A DNA stretch of 64,000 nt from CAIYZT01 sp947461435 (GTDB lineage Bacteria > Pseudomonadota > Alphaproteobacteria > Rhodobacterales > Rhodobacteraceae). Within the stretch, counting starts at the first letter, position 1. Each line of letters starts with the position of its first letter. A model generated the notes under the pieces. The model saw nothing but the letters and a program-made list of their open reading frames with translations, made no database searches and had not been told where the DNA came from. Below are positions 44,654-52,739 of this stretch, one piece after another. The stretch covers positions 1,550,001 to 1,614,000 of the forward strand of contig OZ260083.1 in the NCBI GenBank assembly GCA_965284435.1, given 5' to 3'. Made by a program: the position numbers and the translations under genes.

Positions 44654-45119
44654 TTTCCTTCCAGTTTGAGTGATTGGCTGCGGCCTGTTTGGTGTGGGCC
44701 AAGGGCAGGTGTGTCATGGTCCAAACGGGACTGATCTCTTGCCAGCGCGAGGCATCTTGAGGTGCCGACGGCCCGACGAAAGAACGCGCCCGGTGGAAAG
44801 CCAAATCCAATTTGATAGGCGCATTGCACGGCTTTTATTTGGACGAATCAATTTTAAGATCTACAGCCGTATCTGCGTTAAAATATCCTTTCGAATATAT
44901 ACTTTCGATAACGTCATAAAATCGTTGCAAAATCGTTTCAAAACTGAAATGTATCTGTTACAAGCCGTTGATTTTAAATGCACATATGTGTCCCCACTGC
45001 CTCACCCAATTGCTTTTCATCAGGTTTACTATCAGGCACGTTGATGATTGTTGGCGTCGCGCCCACACAACGATCAAGCCGAGCCATGAGTTCGGTGCCA
45101 CCGTGTGAAAAAGAACCGA
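44654..45119. other. 466-bp intergenic region, AT-rich leader of the porin gene
   Basis: The first 160 bp after the tRNA are GC-rich with no recognisable gene. From about 44820 the DNA becomes AT-rich, with three tandem 11-mers (44918-44950) and a TTTCGA-type repeat (44888-44910). A long 5' leader, over 150 bases, probably follows. No clear -10/-35 pair was identified. Confidence 0.5.
44918..44950 (+). repeat. three tandem 11-bp repeats upstream of the porin gene
   Basis: AAAATCGTTGC, AAAATCGTTTC and AAAACTGAAAT follow one another without gaps. An 11-bp phase would put the same face of the helix toward a bound regulator. It resembles the arrangement of OmpR-type sites before porin genes; which regulator binds is not known. 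Confidence 0.6.
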
Positions 45120-45968
45120 ATGATGAAAAAGCTGCTCTTAATCTCGACTATCCTTGCTGTGACCAGCGGCGCTGCATCTGCTGATATCGCCTTCTCGGGG
45201 GATGCCCGAATGGGGCTTGCATCGACAGACGGCGGCAAGACCTTCACAACCTCAAACCGGATGCGCGTAAAGATCGCCGGTTCGGGTGAAACCGACAATG
45301 CGTTGAAGTTCGGCGCGTCTATGCGCAGCACGCAAGCGAGCGACGGATCCTCGACCCTCGCCATGCAGACGACCTTCATCGAATCCGCCAAGCTGGGCAA
45401 GATTTCGTTCGGTGATGCGGATGGCGCGGCGCAATCCGCCGTGACCCAGTTTGTTGCAATTGGTTTCGATGACACCAAAAAGTATCAAGAATTCAAATTC
45501 TTGACCGGTGGCAGCACCAGCTCTGGTGTGGACATGATCTACAACTACACCAACGGTCCGGTCGGCGTTGCCGTGTCGATGGGTGAAGCTGGGTCAGCGA
45601 CCTATGGCGATGACCGTGCTGCGGGCCTGTCCTATACAACCGAGTTCTGGAAACTGGCTGTCGGCTTTGAAGACAATGGCACAAACAGCCAGTCGATTGT
45701 CAGCGGCAGCATCGGCAACGGTCAGGTCGACCTGAAGGTTGCCTATGGTGTTCAAGATGACGCCAAAGACCAGTACGTCGCCTACGGCACCTATATCATG
45801 GGCAACACCACGTTGACGGCCTTCGTCCGCAAGGATATTTCTGATGTGAATTATCAGGGCTTTGGCGTGAACCATGAATTGGGTGGCGGTCTGGCATTGT
45901 CGGCCGGCTACGCAAAGAAAGACGCGACGGATTCTGTGATCAGCATCGGCGCCTTGATGACGTTCTAA
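45120..45968 (+). CDS. Rhodobacter-type outer membrane porin
   Basis: 282 residues from the ATG at 45120; a second ATG follows directly and a GTG at 45105 is in frame. The signal peptide KKLLLISTILAVTSGAASA ends before DIAFSGDARMG. The mature protein is a run of amphipathic strands with alternating aromatic residues and ends MTF with a C-terminal Phe, the outer membrane insertion signal. It is close in length to the Rhodobacter capsulatus porin and likely a 16-stranded trimeric channel. A bidirectional terminator follows. Confidence 0.85.
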   Translation: MMKKLLLISTILAVTSGAASADIAFSGDARMGLASTDGGKTFTTSNRMRVKIAGSGETDNALKFGASMRSTQASDGSSTLAMQTTFIESAKLGKISFGDADGAAQSAVTQFVAIGFDDTKKYQEFKFLTGGSTSSGVDMIYNYTNGPVGVAVSMGEAGSATYGDDRAAGLSYTTEFWKLAVGFEDNGTNSQSIVSGSIGNGQVDLKVAYGVQDDAKDQYVAYGTYIMGNTTLTAFVRKDISDVNYQGFGVNHELGGGLALSAGYAKKDATDSVISIGALMTF

Positions 45969-45989
45969 AAGTATAGATATTATTGAAAA

Positions 45990-46017
45990 GAAAGAGCGGG
46001 CAATTGCCCGCTCTTTC
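45990..46017 (+). terminator. hairpin terminator after the porin gene
   Basis: GAAAGAGCGGGCAA is followed by its exact reverse complement TTGCCCGCTCTTTC, so the stem is perfect to the centre. A-runs before and T-runs after make it usable in both directions. Confidence 0.85.
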
Positions 46018-46119
46018 TGCGTTGTAAATTGCATTCATCAAAATCTATTTAAGACAACGGGTTCATTCATAATTATTTTCAAAAATCCGGTTATTAACGG
46101 CCTATCTTCGCAAATCTGT

Positions 46120-46125
46120 TATAAT
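46120..46125 (+). promoter_or_regulatory. -10 element upstream of the PstS-like gene
   Basis: TATAAT in full, 64 bp before the ATG at 46189. No good -35 is found at 16-18 bp; a poor match suggests an activated promoter. No clear Pho box was recognised. Confidence 0.4.
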
Positions 46126-46188
46126 CGGTGGTTACTCGCATGTGAGCGGACGCAAGTCGCGTTCCGACCGCTCGACAGGAGAGTTTAA

Positions 46189-47217
46189 ATGTCTTTCTTC
46201 AAGATTGCCGCTCCGGCGATCGCAATTCTGGCCCTGACCACAACCGTCGTGCAGGCACGGGATCAACTGCAAATGGGTGGATCGTCCACCGTTCTTCCCT
46301 TCGCCGTTGTCGTCGCTGAATCCTTTGGCGAAAATCAGGCCTTCCCCACGCCGATCGTCGAGGGTGGCGGTACGGGCGCAGGTATCAAGAAATTCTGCCA
46401 GGGTCTTGACGACAACTCTTTGGACATTGCGAACGCATCTCGCAAGATGAAGGCGTCTGAAGCCGCACTCTGCAAGAAAAACGGCGTGACGGACATCATG
46501 GAAGTTCAGTTCGGATATGACGGGATCGTCTTTGCATCTGACATCAACGGCCCGGCTTTCGCGTTTACCGCCGCTGATTGGTACAATGGTCTGGCGGCAG
46601 AAGTCGTGATCAACGGCCAATTGGTCCCAAATCCTTATACCAAGTGGTCCGAGGTTGACGCCAACCTGCCCGACCAGGAAATTCTGGCCTTTGTTCCGGG
46701 AACCAAACACGGCACGCGTGAAGTGTTTGACCAGAAGGTCATCGAAACGGGCTGCAAGGCCTTCAAGGCTGACAAAGTGGTGTCAAAGCATGTTGGCGGC
46801 GACAAGGCCAAAACCACCGAAGGGTGCATCACGCTGCGCACCGATGGCCGCGTTGTGGAAATTGACGGCGACTATACCGAGACCTTGGCGCGCTTGAAAG
46901 CGAACAGCAACGGCGTCGGAATCTTCGGCTTGTCCTTCTACGAAAACAACACCGACAAGCTTCAGGTTGCGACATTCGCTGGTGTGGCTCCGTCGCAAGA
47001 TACGGTCGCTTCGGGCAAGTACAAAGTGTCGCGTCCGCTGTTCTTTTACGTGAAGATGCAGAACATCGGCGTTGTCCCCGGGCTGAAAGAATTCGCCGAA
47101 TTCTTCGTGTCGGATGAGGTTTCGGGCAACGGCGGTCTTTTGGAATCCATCGGTCTGGTCGTGGATCCGGGCCTTGCAAAGGCACAGTCGGTCGTCGCGA
47201 ACGACAAGTCGATGTAA
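46189..47217 (+). CDS. PstS-family phosphate-type substrate-binding protein, orphan
   Basis: 342 residues with the signal peptide FKIAAPAIAILALTTTVVQA. The mature protein begins RDQLQMGGSSTVLPFA and has the ligand-loop features of PstS (GGGTGAGIKKFC, GTKHGTREVF). Two Cys residues may form a disulfide. No permease, ATPase or PhoU gene is adjacent: a strong terminator follows, then an unrelated gene on the other strand. Such orphans occur in roseobacters and may act with a distant Pst system, in phosphate storage or binding, or bind another oxyanion. Confidence 0.82.
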   Translation: MSFFKIAAPAIAILALTTTVVQARDQLQMGGSSTVLPFAVVVAESFGENQAFPTPIVEGGGTGAGIKKFCQGLDDNSLDIANASRKMKASEAALCKKNGVTDIMEVQFGYDGIVFASDINGPAFAFTAADWYNGLAAEVVINGQLVPNPYTKWSEVDANLPDQEILAFVPGTKHGTREVFDQKVIETGCKAFKADKVVSKHVGGDKAKTTEGCITLRTDGRVVEIDGDYTETLARLKANSNGVGIFGLSFYENNTDKLQVATFAGVAPSQDTVASGKYKVSRPLFFYVKMQNIGVVPGLKEFAEFFVSDEVSGNGGLLESIGLVVDPGLAKAQSVVANDKSM

Positions 47218-47242
47218 GATCTGAAACCTGTTGAAAGGCTTG

Positions 47243-47276
47243 GACGGGGCGGCATCAAGCCGCCCCGTCTTTTTTT
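47243..47276 (+). terminator. intrinsic terminator after the PstS-like gene
   Basis: GACGGGGCGGC (47243-47253) pairs with GCCGCCCCGTC (47259-47269) over a 5-base loop, followed by seven T (47270-47276). Confidence 0.93.
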
Positions 47277-47377
47277 ACGGACAGCACACTGCGCTTGGTG
47301 CCCAGGCCCGGTTTCAAGGCTCGCCTAGGCTGCGATCCAGTCTGTGCCCTTTGCGGGGAAGCTCGCGCCCGGGCGTC

Positions 47378-48619
47378 TTAAACCTTGTTCGGCGCGGGCG
47401 CGCCGCCTTCAAAGCGGTTTCCGTGTCGATAATCGCAGGGCGCTTCTTGCATCTGCAGATGAAGTCCCTTGCCTGTAAAGGCATGCTTGCGGGCCAGATC
47501 CTCGTCAAAGTCGATGCCAAGTCCGGGCGCTTCGGGGGGCAGAATATAGCCGTCTTCCCACGTCAGCGTGTTCTTGATCAACGCCAGATGGAACGCCCCG
47601 CCGGTTTGAATCGTCTCAGCCATCAACAGGTTCGGGATCGATACGGACAGGTGGATATTGGCCGCCCATTCAACCGGCCCTGCATAAAGATGCGGCGCCA
47701 TTTCCGCGTTGAAAATCTCGGCAATGGCCGACAATTTGCGCGCTTCAAGGATGCCGCCCAAGCGGCCAAGGGCCGGTTGCAATATCTTCACGCCGCCAGC
47801 CCGCAAAAGCAGGCCAAATTCGGTCTTGGTGGTCAGCCGTTCACCAGTGGCGAGCGGAATATTAACATGCCGGGCGACTTCGGCAAATTCCAGCAAATTG
47901 TCTGGTGGGATCGGCTCTTCGTACCACAGCGGATTATAGGGCTCCAACGCCTTGCCCATCCGAATGGCGCCCGGCGTTGTGAACTGGCCATGCGTGCCGA
48001 ACAGCAGATCGGCCCGGTCGCCAACCGCTTCGCGGATCTTCTTGCAGAACTCGACGCTGCGCGAGATGTCGGACATGGCGGGTTCGTGGCCGCCGCGAAT
48101 GGTGTAGGGCCCGGCTGGATCGAATTTGACGGCTGTGAAGCCCTGTTCAACCGCCCGTGCCGCCGCTTGGGCCGTCATGTCTGCATTGACCCAGAATTCT
48201 GCCGCATCTTCGCCCGGCTCTGGGTACAGATAGGTGTAACTGCGCACGCGCTCGTTCATGCGCCCGCCAATCAGGGCCCAGACGGGCCGGTTTCGTGCCT
48301 TGCCCAAGATGTCCCAGCAGGCAATTTCAAGCCCCGCAAATGCCCCCATCACTGTTGGATCCGGCCGCTGCGTAAAGCCCGAAGAGTAGACACGCCGAAA
48401 CATCAGTTCCAGGTTTTCGGGATTTTCGCCCAGCATATGCCGTTCGAACACATCTTCGATGACCGCTTTCATGGCGGTCGGCCCCACTGTCGAGGCATAG
48501 CATTCGCCATAGCCCACGATCCCGTTGTCGGTGGTGACTTTCGGGAAAATCCAGTACCGCCCGCCCCATCCCGGTGCGGGGGGGGCGACGACGAAAATTT
48601 CCAGGTCCTTGATCTTCAT
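47378..48619 (-). CDS. enolase-superfamily (mandelate racemase/muconate lactonizing) acid-sugar dehydratase
   Basis: 413 residues. N-terminal capping domain (GGRYWIFPKVTTDNGIVGYG), then a TIM barrel with AVKFDPAGPYT, LLFGTHGQFT, WYEEPIPP, IATGERLTTK and ILQPALGRLGG; His in APHLYAGP closes the site. The position usually occupied by the first metal Asp (DAN) is THGQ, a variation I believe is shared by a recognised subgroup of acid-sugar dehydratases. The substrate, such as a galactonate or another sugar acid, is unknown. It is the last gene of a minus-strand cluster with an MFS exporter 33 bp upstream. Confidence 0.8.
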   Translation of the reverse strand: MKIKDLEIFVVAPPAPGWGGRYWIFPKVTTDNGIVGYGECYASTVGPTAMKAVIEDVFERHMLGENPENLELMFRRVYSSGFTQRPDPTVMGAFAGLEIACWDILGKARNRPVWALIGGRMNERVRSYTYLYPEPGEDAAEFWVNADMTAQAAARAVEQGFTAVKFDPAGPYTIRGGHEPAMSDISRSVEFCKKIREAVGDRADLLFGTHGQFTTPGAIRMGKALEPYNPLWYEEPIPPDNLLEFAEVARHVNIPLATGERLTTKTEFGLLLRAGGVKILQPALGRLGGILEARKLSAIAEIFNAEMAPHLYAGPVEWAANIHLSVSIPNLLMAETIQTGGAFHLALIKNTLTWEDGYILPPEAPGLGIDFDEDLARKHAFTGKGLHLQMQEAPCDYRHGNRFEGGAPAPNKV

Positions 48620-48652
48620 GGGTACCCCTCCGCTATTACGGACAGGTTTCCC

Positions 48653-49870
48653 TTAGACTGCGGATTTCTCGCGCGATCCGGCGACAAAGATTAGCACGGC
48701 AGCGACCATGACCACGGCAGCCAGAAAGAATGGCGATCCCGGAAAATAGACAGGCGCGGTGTCTGTCGTGAAATACCCGAACACCCAAGTCATGACCAAA
48801 GGCGCAAGGATCATGGCCAAAGCGTTGATCGAGGTCATGATCCCTTGCAACTCTCCTTGTTGGTCTTGCGGGGTCGAGCGGCTTCCAAGGCCTTGAAGGG
48901 CTGGCCCTGTGACCCCGCCCAAGGCGGAAAAAGGCGTTGTGACAAGGGCCAGCAATCCAGACGTATTGAAGGCCAGAAAACTGTAAGTCACCGTTTCCAC
49001 CAAAAAGCCGCCGATCACGGTGCGCCTCTCTCCCCAGCGGCGGATGAGCGGGCCGACCAAAAAGCCTTGGACGGCTGCCATGCACAGGCCAAAAGAGGCA
49101 AGGGACAGGCCGATCCACTGCGCATCCCACCCATAGGCTTCCTTGCAGAAATACGACCATACGGCGGGCCAGACGTTGAACGTCAGCGCATAAAGGAAAT
49201 TCACCAGCAGCAGGATCTTCAGCCCCGGCAGCCGCCGAATGGCCGCAAACGAGGACAAAGGATTGGCCCGGGCCAAGGAAAACGGCCGACGGTTGTCTGC
49301 CGAAAGGCTTTCGCGCATCACAAAAAAGCCAAAGGCCATGTTGGCAAAGGCCAATCCGGCGGCCAGCCAAAACGGCGCACGAGGGTCAACCCCGGCGACC
49401 AGACCGCCCAGGATCGGCCCGGCAATAAAGCCGATGCCAAAGCCCGCCCCTAGCAAGCCAAAGCGTTTGGCGCGGTCTTCGGGTGACGAGATATCGGCCA
49501 CATAGGCATTGGCTGTGGAATGGGTGGCCGAAGCGATGCCTGCGATGCTGCGTGCGGCCAGAAGAACCCAAAGCGATGAGGCCATCGCCATCACCACGTA
49601 ATCAATTCCAACGACCATAAGCGAGACCAGCAAAACCGGGCGCCGGCCGAACCGATCAGACAGGTTCCCGACAATAGGGCCAAAGGCGAATTGCATCACC
49701 GCAAATGACGCAGTGATGATCCCGCCCCACAGGGCCGCTTGCCCCACCCCTTCATGCGTCACGCCCATCATCAGATCGGGCATCACGGGAAAGATAAGCC
49801 CTATACCAATCGCGTCCAACGTTACGGTCATCAGGATAAAAATCAGGGCGGCATTGGGGCGCGAGGACAT
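48653..49870 (-). CDS. MFS transporter, TetA-like (TCR family)
   Basis: 405 residues with twelve membrane spans. LIFILMTVTLDAIGIGLIFP and the motif GNLSDRFGRRPVLL (loop 2-3, G-x-x-x-D-R-x-G-R-R) match the tetracycline/H+ antiporter group. RSIAGIASATHSTANAYVAD and FGLLGAGFGIGFIAGPILGG are motifs of that group. The function may be drug efflux or export of a metabolite of the adjacent catabolic genes. Resistance cannot be claimed from sequence alone. Confidence 0.82.
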   Translation of the reverse strand: MSSRPNAALIFILMTVTLDAIGIGLIFPVMPDLMMGVTHEGVGQAALWGGIITASFAVMQFAFGPIVGNLSDRFGRRPVLLVSLMVVGIDYVVMAMASSLWVLLAARSIAGIASATHSTANAYVADISSPEDRAKRFGLLGAGFGIGFIAGPILGGLVAGVDPRAPFWLAAGLAFANMAFGFFVMRESLSADNRRPFSLARANPLSSFAAIRRLPGLKILLLVNFLYALTFNVWPAVWSYFCKEAYGWDAQWIGLSLASFGLCMAAVQGFLVGPLIRRWGERRTVIGGFLVETVTYSFLAFNTSGLLALVTTPFSALGGVTGPALQGLGSRSTPQDQQGELQGIMTSINALAMILAPLVMTWVFGYFTTDTAPVYFPGSPFFLAAVVMVAAVLIFVAGSREKSAV

Positions 49871-49957
49871 GAAAAACCTGTTCTAGGGAACCGCGAAGCT
49901 AGTCTTTCGCCGGTCCCTGTCAAGCAGCATCCCGGTGCCCGTAGGGCACAAGATTCG

Positions 49958-50743
49958 CTATAGATGTGCGATCGCGCGCAGAAAATCCTTCAATACCGCC
50001 CCAAAGGCATCTGGGGAATCCAGCATGGGCAAATGCCCTGCGCCGCGAAGCAATTCAAACCGGCTGCCCAAAATCAGATCGGCGGTTTCACGCACCAGAT
50101 CGGGCGGGGTCGACCCATCATTGGTTCCGGCGACCACCAGAGTGGGCAGGGTCAATGCTGCGGTTGTCGTGTAAAAATCCGTGCCCGAAATCGCACCCGC
50201 ACAGCCGATCCATCCTTGGGGATCCGTCGTTACAAGCATCTGGTGAAGGATCGGCATCGCCGGGTGGTCCGCCCAGTTTCGGCCCAGCATCCGCCCCATC
50301 GCGCCGGGGGCATAGGCGGCAAGGCCGGTCGCGGCGATCTCGGCGCTGCGCTGCGCCCAAATTGACGGGTTGCCGATTTTTGGCGCGGTGTTCGACAAGA
50401 CAAGCGCGCGCACCAGATCAAGGCGCTTGGTTGCCAGGCCCTGTGCGATCAGGCCCCCCAAAGAGACGCCAACCACCACGGCATCTTTCAATCGAAAATG
50501 ATCCATCAGCTTTTCGGCATCGCGGATTAGCGCGCCCATGGCATAGGGCGGAGTTGGCACATCTGATCGGCCATGACCCCGGATGTCAAAGCGCAAGATC
50601 CGCGTGGCTGGCAAGGCAGCAACCACGGCATCCCACAGCGTCAGGTTCGTACCCAAGGCATGGATCAGAACGACGGGCGGCGCTTCGGCCGGGCCGATGA
50701 TTTCCGCGTTCAGGCGCAGATCATCCAGGTAAATCAGGCTCAT
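49958..50743 (-). CDS. alpha/beta hydrolase, 3-oxoadipate enol-lactonase-like
   Basis: 261 residues from the ATG at 50743 (MSLIYLDDLRLN). Oxyanion-hole region VLIHALGTNLTLW, then RFDIRGHGRSDVP, nucleophile Ser in VVGVSLGGLIAQ, acid Asp in VAGTNDGSTPP, and His in GAGHLPMLDSPDAF. The pattern is close to PcaD of the beta-ketoadipate pathway, but no other pca gene is here, so the name is not adopted. It probably hydrolyses a lactone or ester. It follows the PLP-dependent dehydratase gene by 63 bp on the same strand. Confidence 0.78.
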   Translation of the reverse strand: MSLIYLDDLRLNAEIIGPAEAPPVVLIHALGTNLTLWDAVVAALPATRILRFDIRGHGRSDVPTPPYAMGALIRDAEKLMDHFRLKDAVVVGVSLGGLIAQGLATKRLDLVRALVLSNTAPKIGNPSIWAQRSAEIAATGLAAYAPGAMGRMLGRNWADHPAMPILHQMLVTTDPQGWIGCAGAISGTDFYTTTAALTLPTLVVAGTNDGSTPPDLVRETADLILGSRFELLRGAGHLPMLDSPDAFGAVLKDFLRAIAHL

Positions 50744-50806
50744 GTTGCAAAACCTCAAACTTTTGGGCGTGTCGGGGGCAAACGTGGCAGTTGATGTTTG
50801 AAAATG

Positions 50807-51778
50807 TCATGTGCCAAATCGTTGAAGGGCGGTCAAAAAGACCGCTGGGTCCACGTTTCCGCCCGATCCAACCACGATCACCTGATCGCAGACATCCGCC
50901 CGAAACAGCGCGGCGGCCAAGGCAACCGCACCGCCGGGTTCGAGAACGATGCGCAAATGCGTGAAGGCCAGCGCCATGGCCTGCAACGCTTCGTCGTCGC
51001 TGACCACCAGACCGGGCCCGCACAGCCGCTGCAAGATCGGAAAGGTCAGGGCCCCGGGCTGCGGTGTGACGATCGCATCGCACAGCGATCCGGCGGGGCG
51101 GTCATTGCGTAGGATATGCCCCGCCGCAAGCGAGCGGGCGGTGTCGTCAAAACCCTCGGGTTCTGCCGGGCGGGCCTGCAGGCCCGGGGCATCCGCATGC
51201 AGGGCAAGGGCAATGCCGGCCGTCATGCCGCCGCCGCCGCAACAGGTCAAGACCTGCCCTTGGCGGATCCCGGCGGTTCGCGCCTGCAGGGCGATTTCCA
51301 GCCCGATGGTGCCTTGCCCTGCAATCACCTGTTCGTCGTCATAGGGCTTGATCAAGGACAGACCGCGCGCCTGCGCCAAGGCCGCGCCGATGGCATCGCG
51401 GTCTTCGGTGGCACGGTCATACAAGATTACCTCGGCCCCATAAGCCCGGGTATTGTCGATCTTCACGCGGGGCGCATCGGCGGGCATCAACACCGCAGCG
51501 GAAATGCCATGCTGGCGCGCGGCAAAGGCCACGCCTTGCCCGTGATTTCCCGAAGAATAGGCCAGAACGCCGTTGGCCCGCACCTGCGGCGTCAGCGCCG
51601 AAACAGCCGACCATGCGCCGCGATACTTGAAGCTTCCGGTCCACTGCAGACATTCGGCCTTTACAAATATCTGCCGCCCCGCGCGTGCGTCCAGCAGGGG
51701 GGAGTTGAGCAGAGGCGTCAGGCGGGCATGGCCTGACAGGCGGTCCGCCGCCGCCCGGATCTTTGTGATGTCGCTCAT
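50807..51778 (-). CDS. PLP-dependent threonine/serine dehydratase-type enzyme
   Basis: 323 residues of fold type II. The PLP-lysine is Lys51 in WTGSFKYRGA; SSGNHGQGVAFA binds the carboxylate and LTCCGGGGMTAGIAL the phosphate. VVGSGGNVDPAVF near the C-terminus is the usual Ser/Gly-rich cofactor contact. No ACT regulatory domain is present, so it is a catabolic or racemase-type member: threonine/serine dehydratase, serine racemase or 3-hydroxyaspartate dehydratase. It overlaps the upstream alpha/beta hydrolase gene by four bases. Confidence 0.82.
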   Translation of the reverse strand: MSDITKIRAAADRLSGHARLTPLLNSPLLDARAGRQIFVKAECLQWTGSFKYRGAWSAVSALTPQVRANGVLAYSSGNHGQGVAFAARQHGISAAVLMPADAPRVKIDNTRAYGAEVILYDRATEDRDAIGAALAQARGLSLIKPYDDEQVIAGQGTIGLEIALQARTAGIRQGQVLTCCGGGGMTAGIALALHADAPGLQARPAEPEGFDDTARSLAAGHILRNDRPAGSLCDAIVTPQPGALTFPILQRLCGPGLVVSDDEALQAMALAFTHLRIVLEPGGAVALAAALFRADVCDQVIVVGSGGNVDPAVFLTALQRFGT

Positions 51779-52599
51779 CCCAGAGCCCCAATGAAACGGT
51801 GAAGGGTTGCCAAACTTTCAGGTTCGTCCAGAAAGGGCACATGCGCGCGGCCCGCAACGCTGGAAAACACCATATCCGGGCGACGGAGCAGCATGTTTGC
51901 CGCGGTCTGCGGCGATAACAGATCTGAATTTGCCCCCCGGATCAGCGCAAGGGGTATTCCGGCCAAGCTGTCGAACAGGGGCCACATATCCACGGCCGGC
52001 CCGTCGAAGGCGGCCAGAAATGCCGTGCGCAAAGACGGATCGTAGGGAATGGTCAATCCTGCGCCCGTTTGAACATAGTGCTTTTCTGCCTCGGCCCGCC
52101 AACGGTCCGGGGGGACATTGGTAAATCCGGCCATGGCGGCGGGCAGTTTTGCCGCCATTTCGTCAAAGCTTTTGGCGGCCGGGTTTCGGCCTAGGTACTG
52201 GCTGATCCGCTCCAGGCCACTGCGTTCGATCTGGGGGCCGATGTCATTCAGGCAAAGGCCCAAAAGCCGGTCCTTGGCGACGGCGGCCAGAACCATTCCG
52301 ATCAATCCCCCGCGCGACGTGCCCAGCACCGCCGCCTGCGCGATGCCCAGATGATCCAGCAGCGCCACTGCGTCTTTGGCTTCTTGCGGCACGGTATACG
52401 TGTCGGCCCCAGTCCATTGACTGCCGCCGCGTCCGCGATAATCCATCCGCACCAGCCGCACGCCGGTCAAATGTGGTGCGACGTAGTCGAAATCGGCCAT
52501 GGTTCGCGTCAGGCCTGCCAGACAAAGCACGGGCAGGCCCTGACCTTCGTTGGAAAAGGCCAGCCGCGCCCCGTCGGCCGTTGTGAAGACGTCGATCAT
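51775..52599 (-). CDS. alpha/beta hydrolase
   Basis: 274 residues from the ATG at 52599 (MIDVFTTADGARLAFS); the frame extends to 52680 without support. Oxyanion-hole CLAGLTRTMADFDYV, RMDYRGRGGSQWTG, nucleophile Ser in VLGTSRGGLIGMV, Asp in LIRGANSDLLSP, and His in AGRAHVPFLDEPESL. It is a general small-molecule esterase, lactonase or C-C hydrolase; the substrate is unknown. It is the first gene of the minus-strand cluster running down to the acid-sugar dehydratase. Its stop overlaps the start of the dehydratase gene. Confidence 0.82.
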   Translation of the reverse strand: MIDVFTTADGARLAFSNEGQGLPVLCLAGLTRTMADFDYVAPHLTGVRLVRMDYRGRGGSQWTGADTYTVPQEAKDAVALLDHLGIAQAAVLGTSRGGLIGMVLAAVAKDRLLGLCLNDIGPQIERSGLERISQYLGRNPAAKSFDEMAAKLPAAMAGFTNVPPDRWRAEAEKHYVQTGAGLTIPYDPSLRTAFLAAFDGPAVDMWPLFDSLAGIPLALIRGANSDLLSPQTAANMLLRRPDMVFSSVAGRAHVPFLDEPESLATLHRFIGALG

Positions 52600-52739
52600 A
52601 TAGCCCCCCTTTTTTGCCAGTTTGGCAGAGCTTTGCCGCAAGGGAAAGGCACAGACCTTGGTCTGAGAGGCACGCCGCACCCTTGCAGCGCCGGGCCATG
52701 GGGCCTAAGTGGAACAGACAGCAGGTAAAGGTGTTTTGA

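Noticed and set aside
47231..48694. A 487-residue plus-strand frame
   Set aside because: Antisense to the enolase-superfamily gene, which has all its barrel motifs; it also begins inside a terminator.
48653..49870. Calling the MFS gene a tetracycline-resistance determinant
   Set aside because: It has TetA-group motifs, but many chromosomal transporters share them; no regulator of the TetR type is adjacent and substrate cannot be read from sequence.
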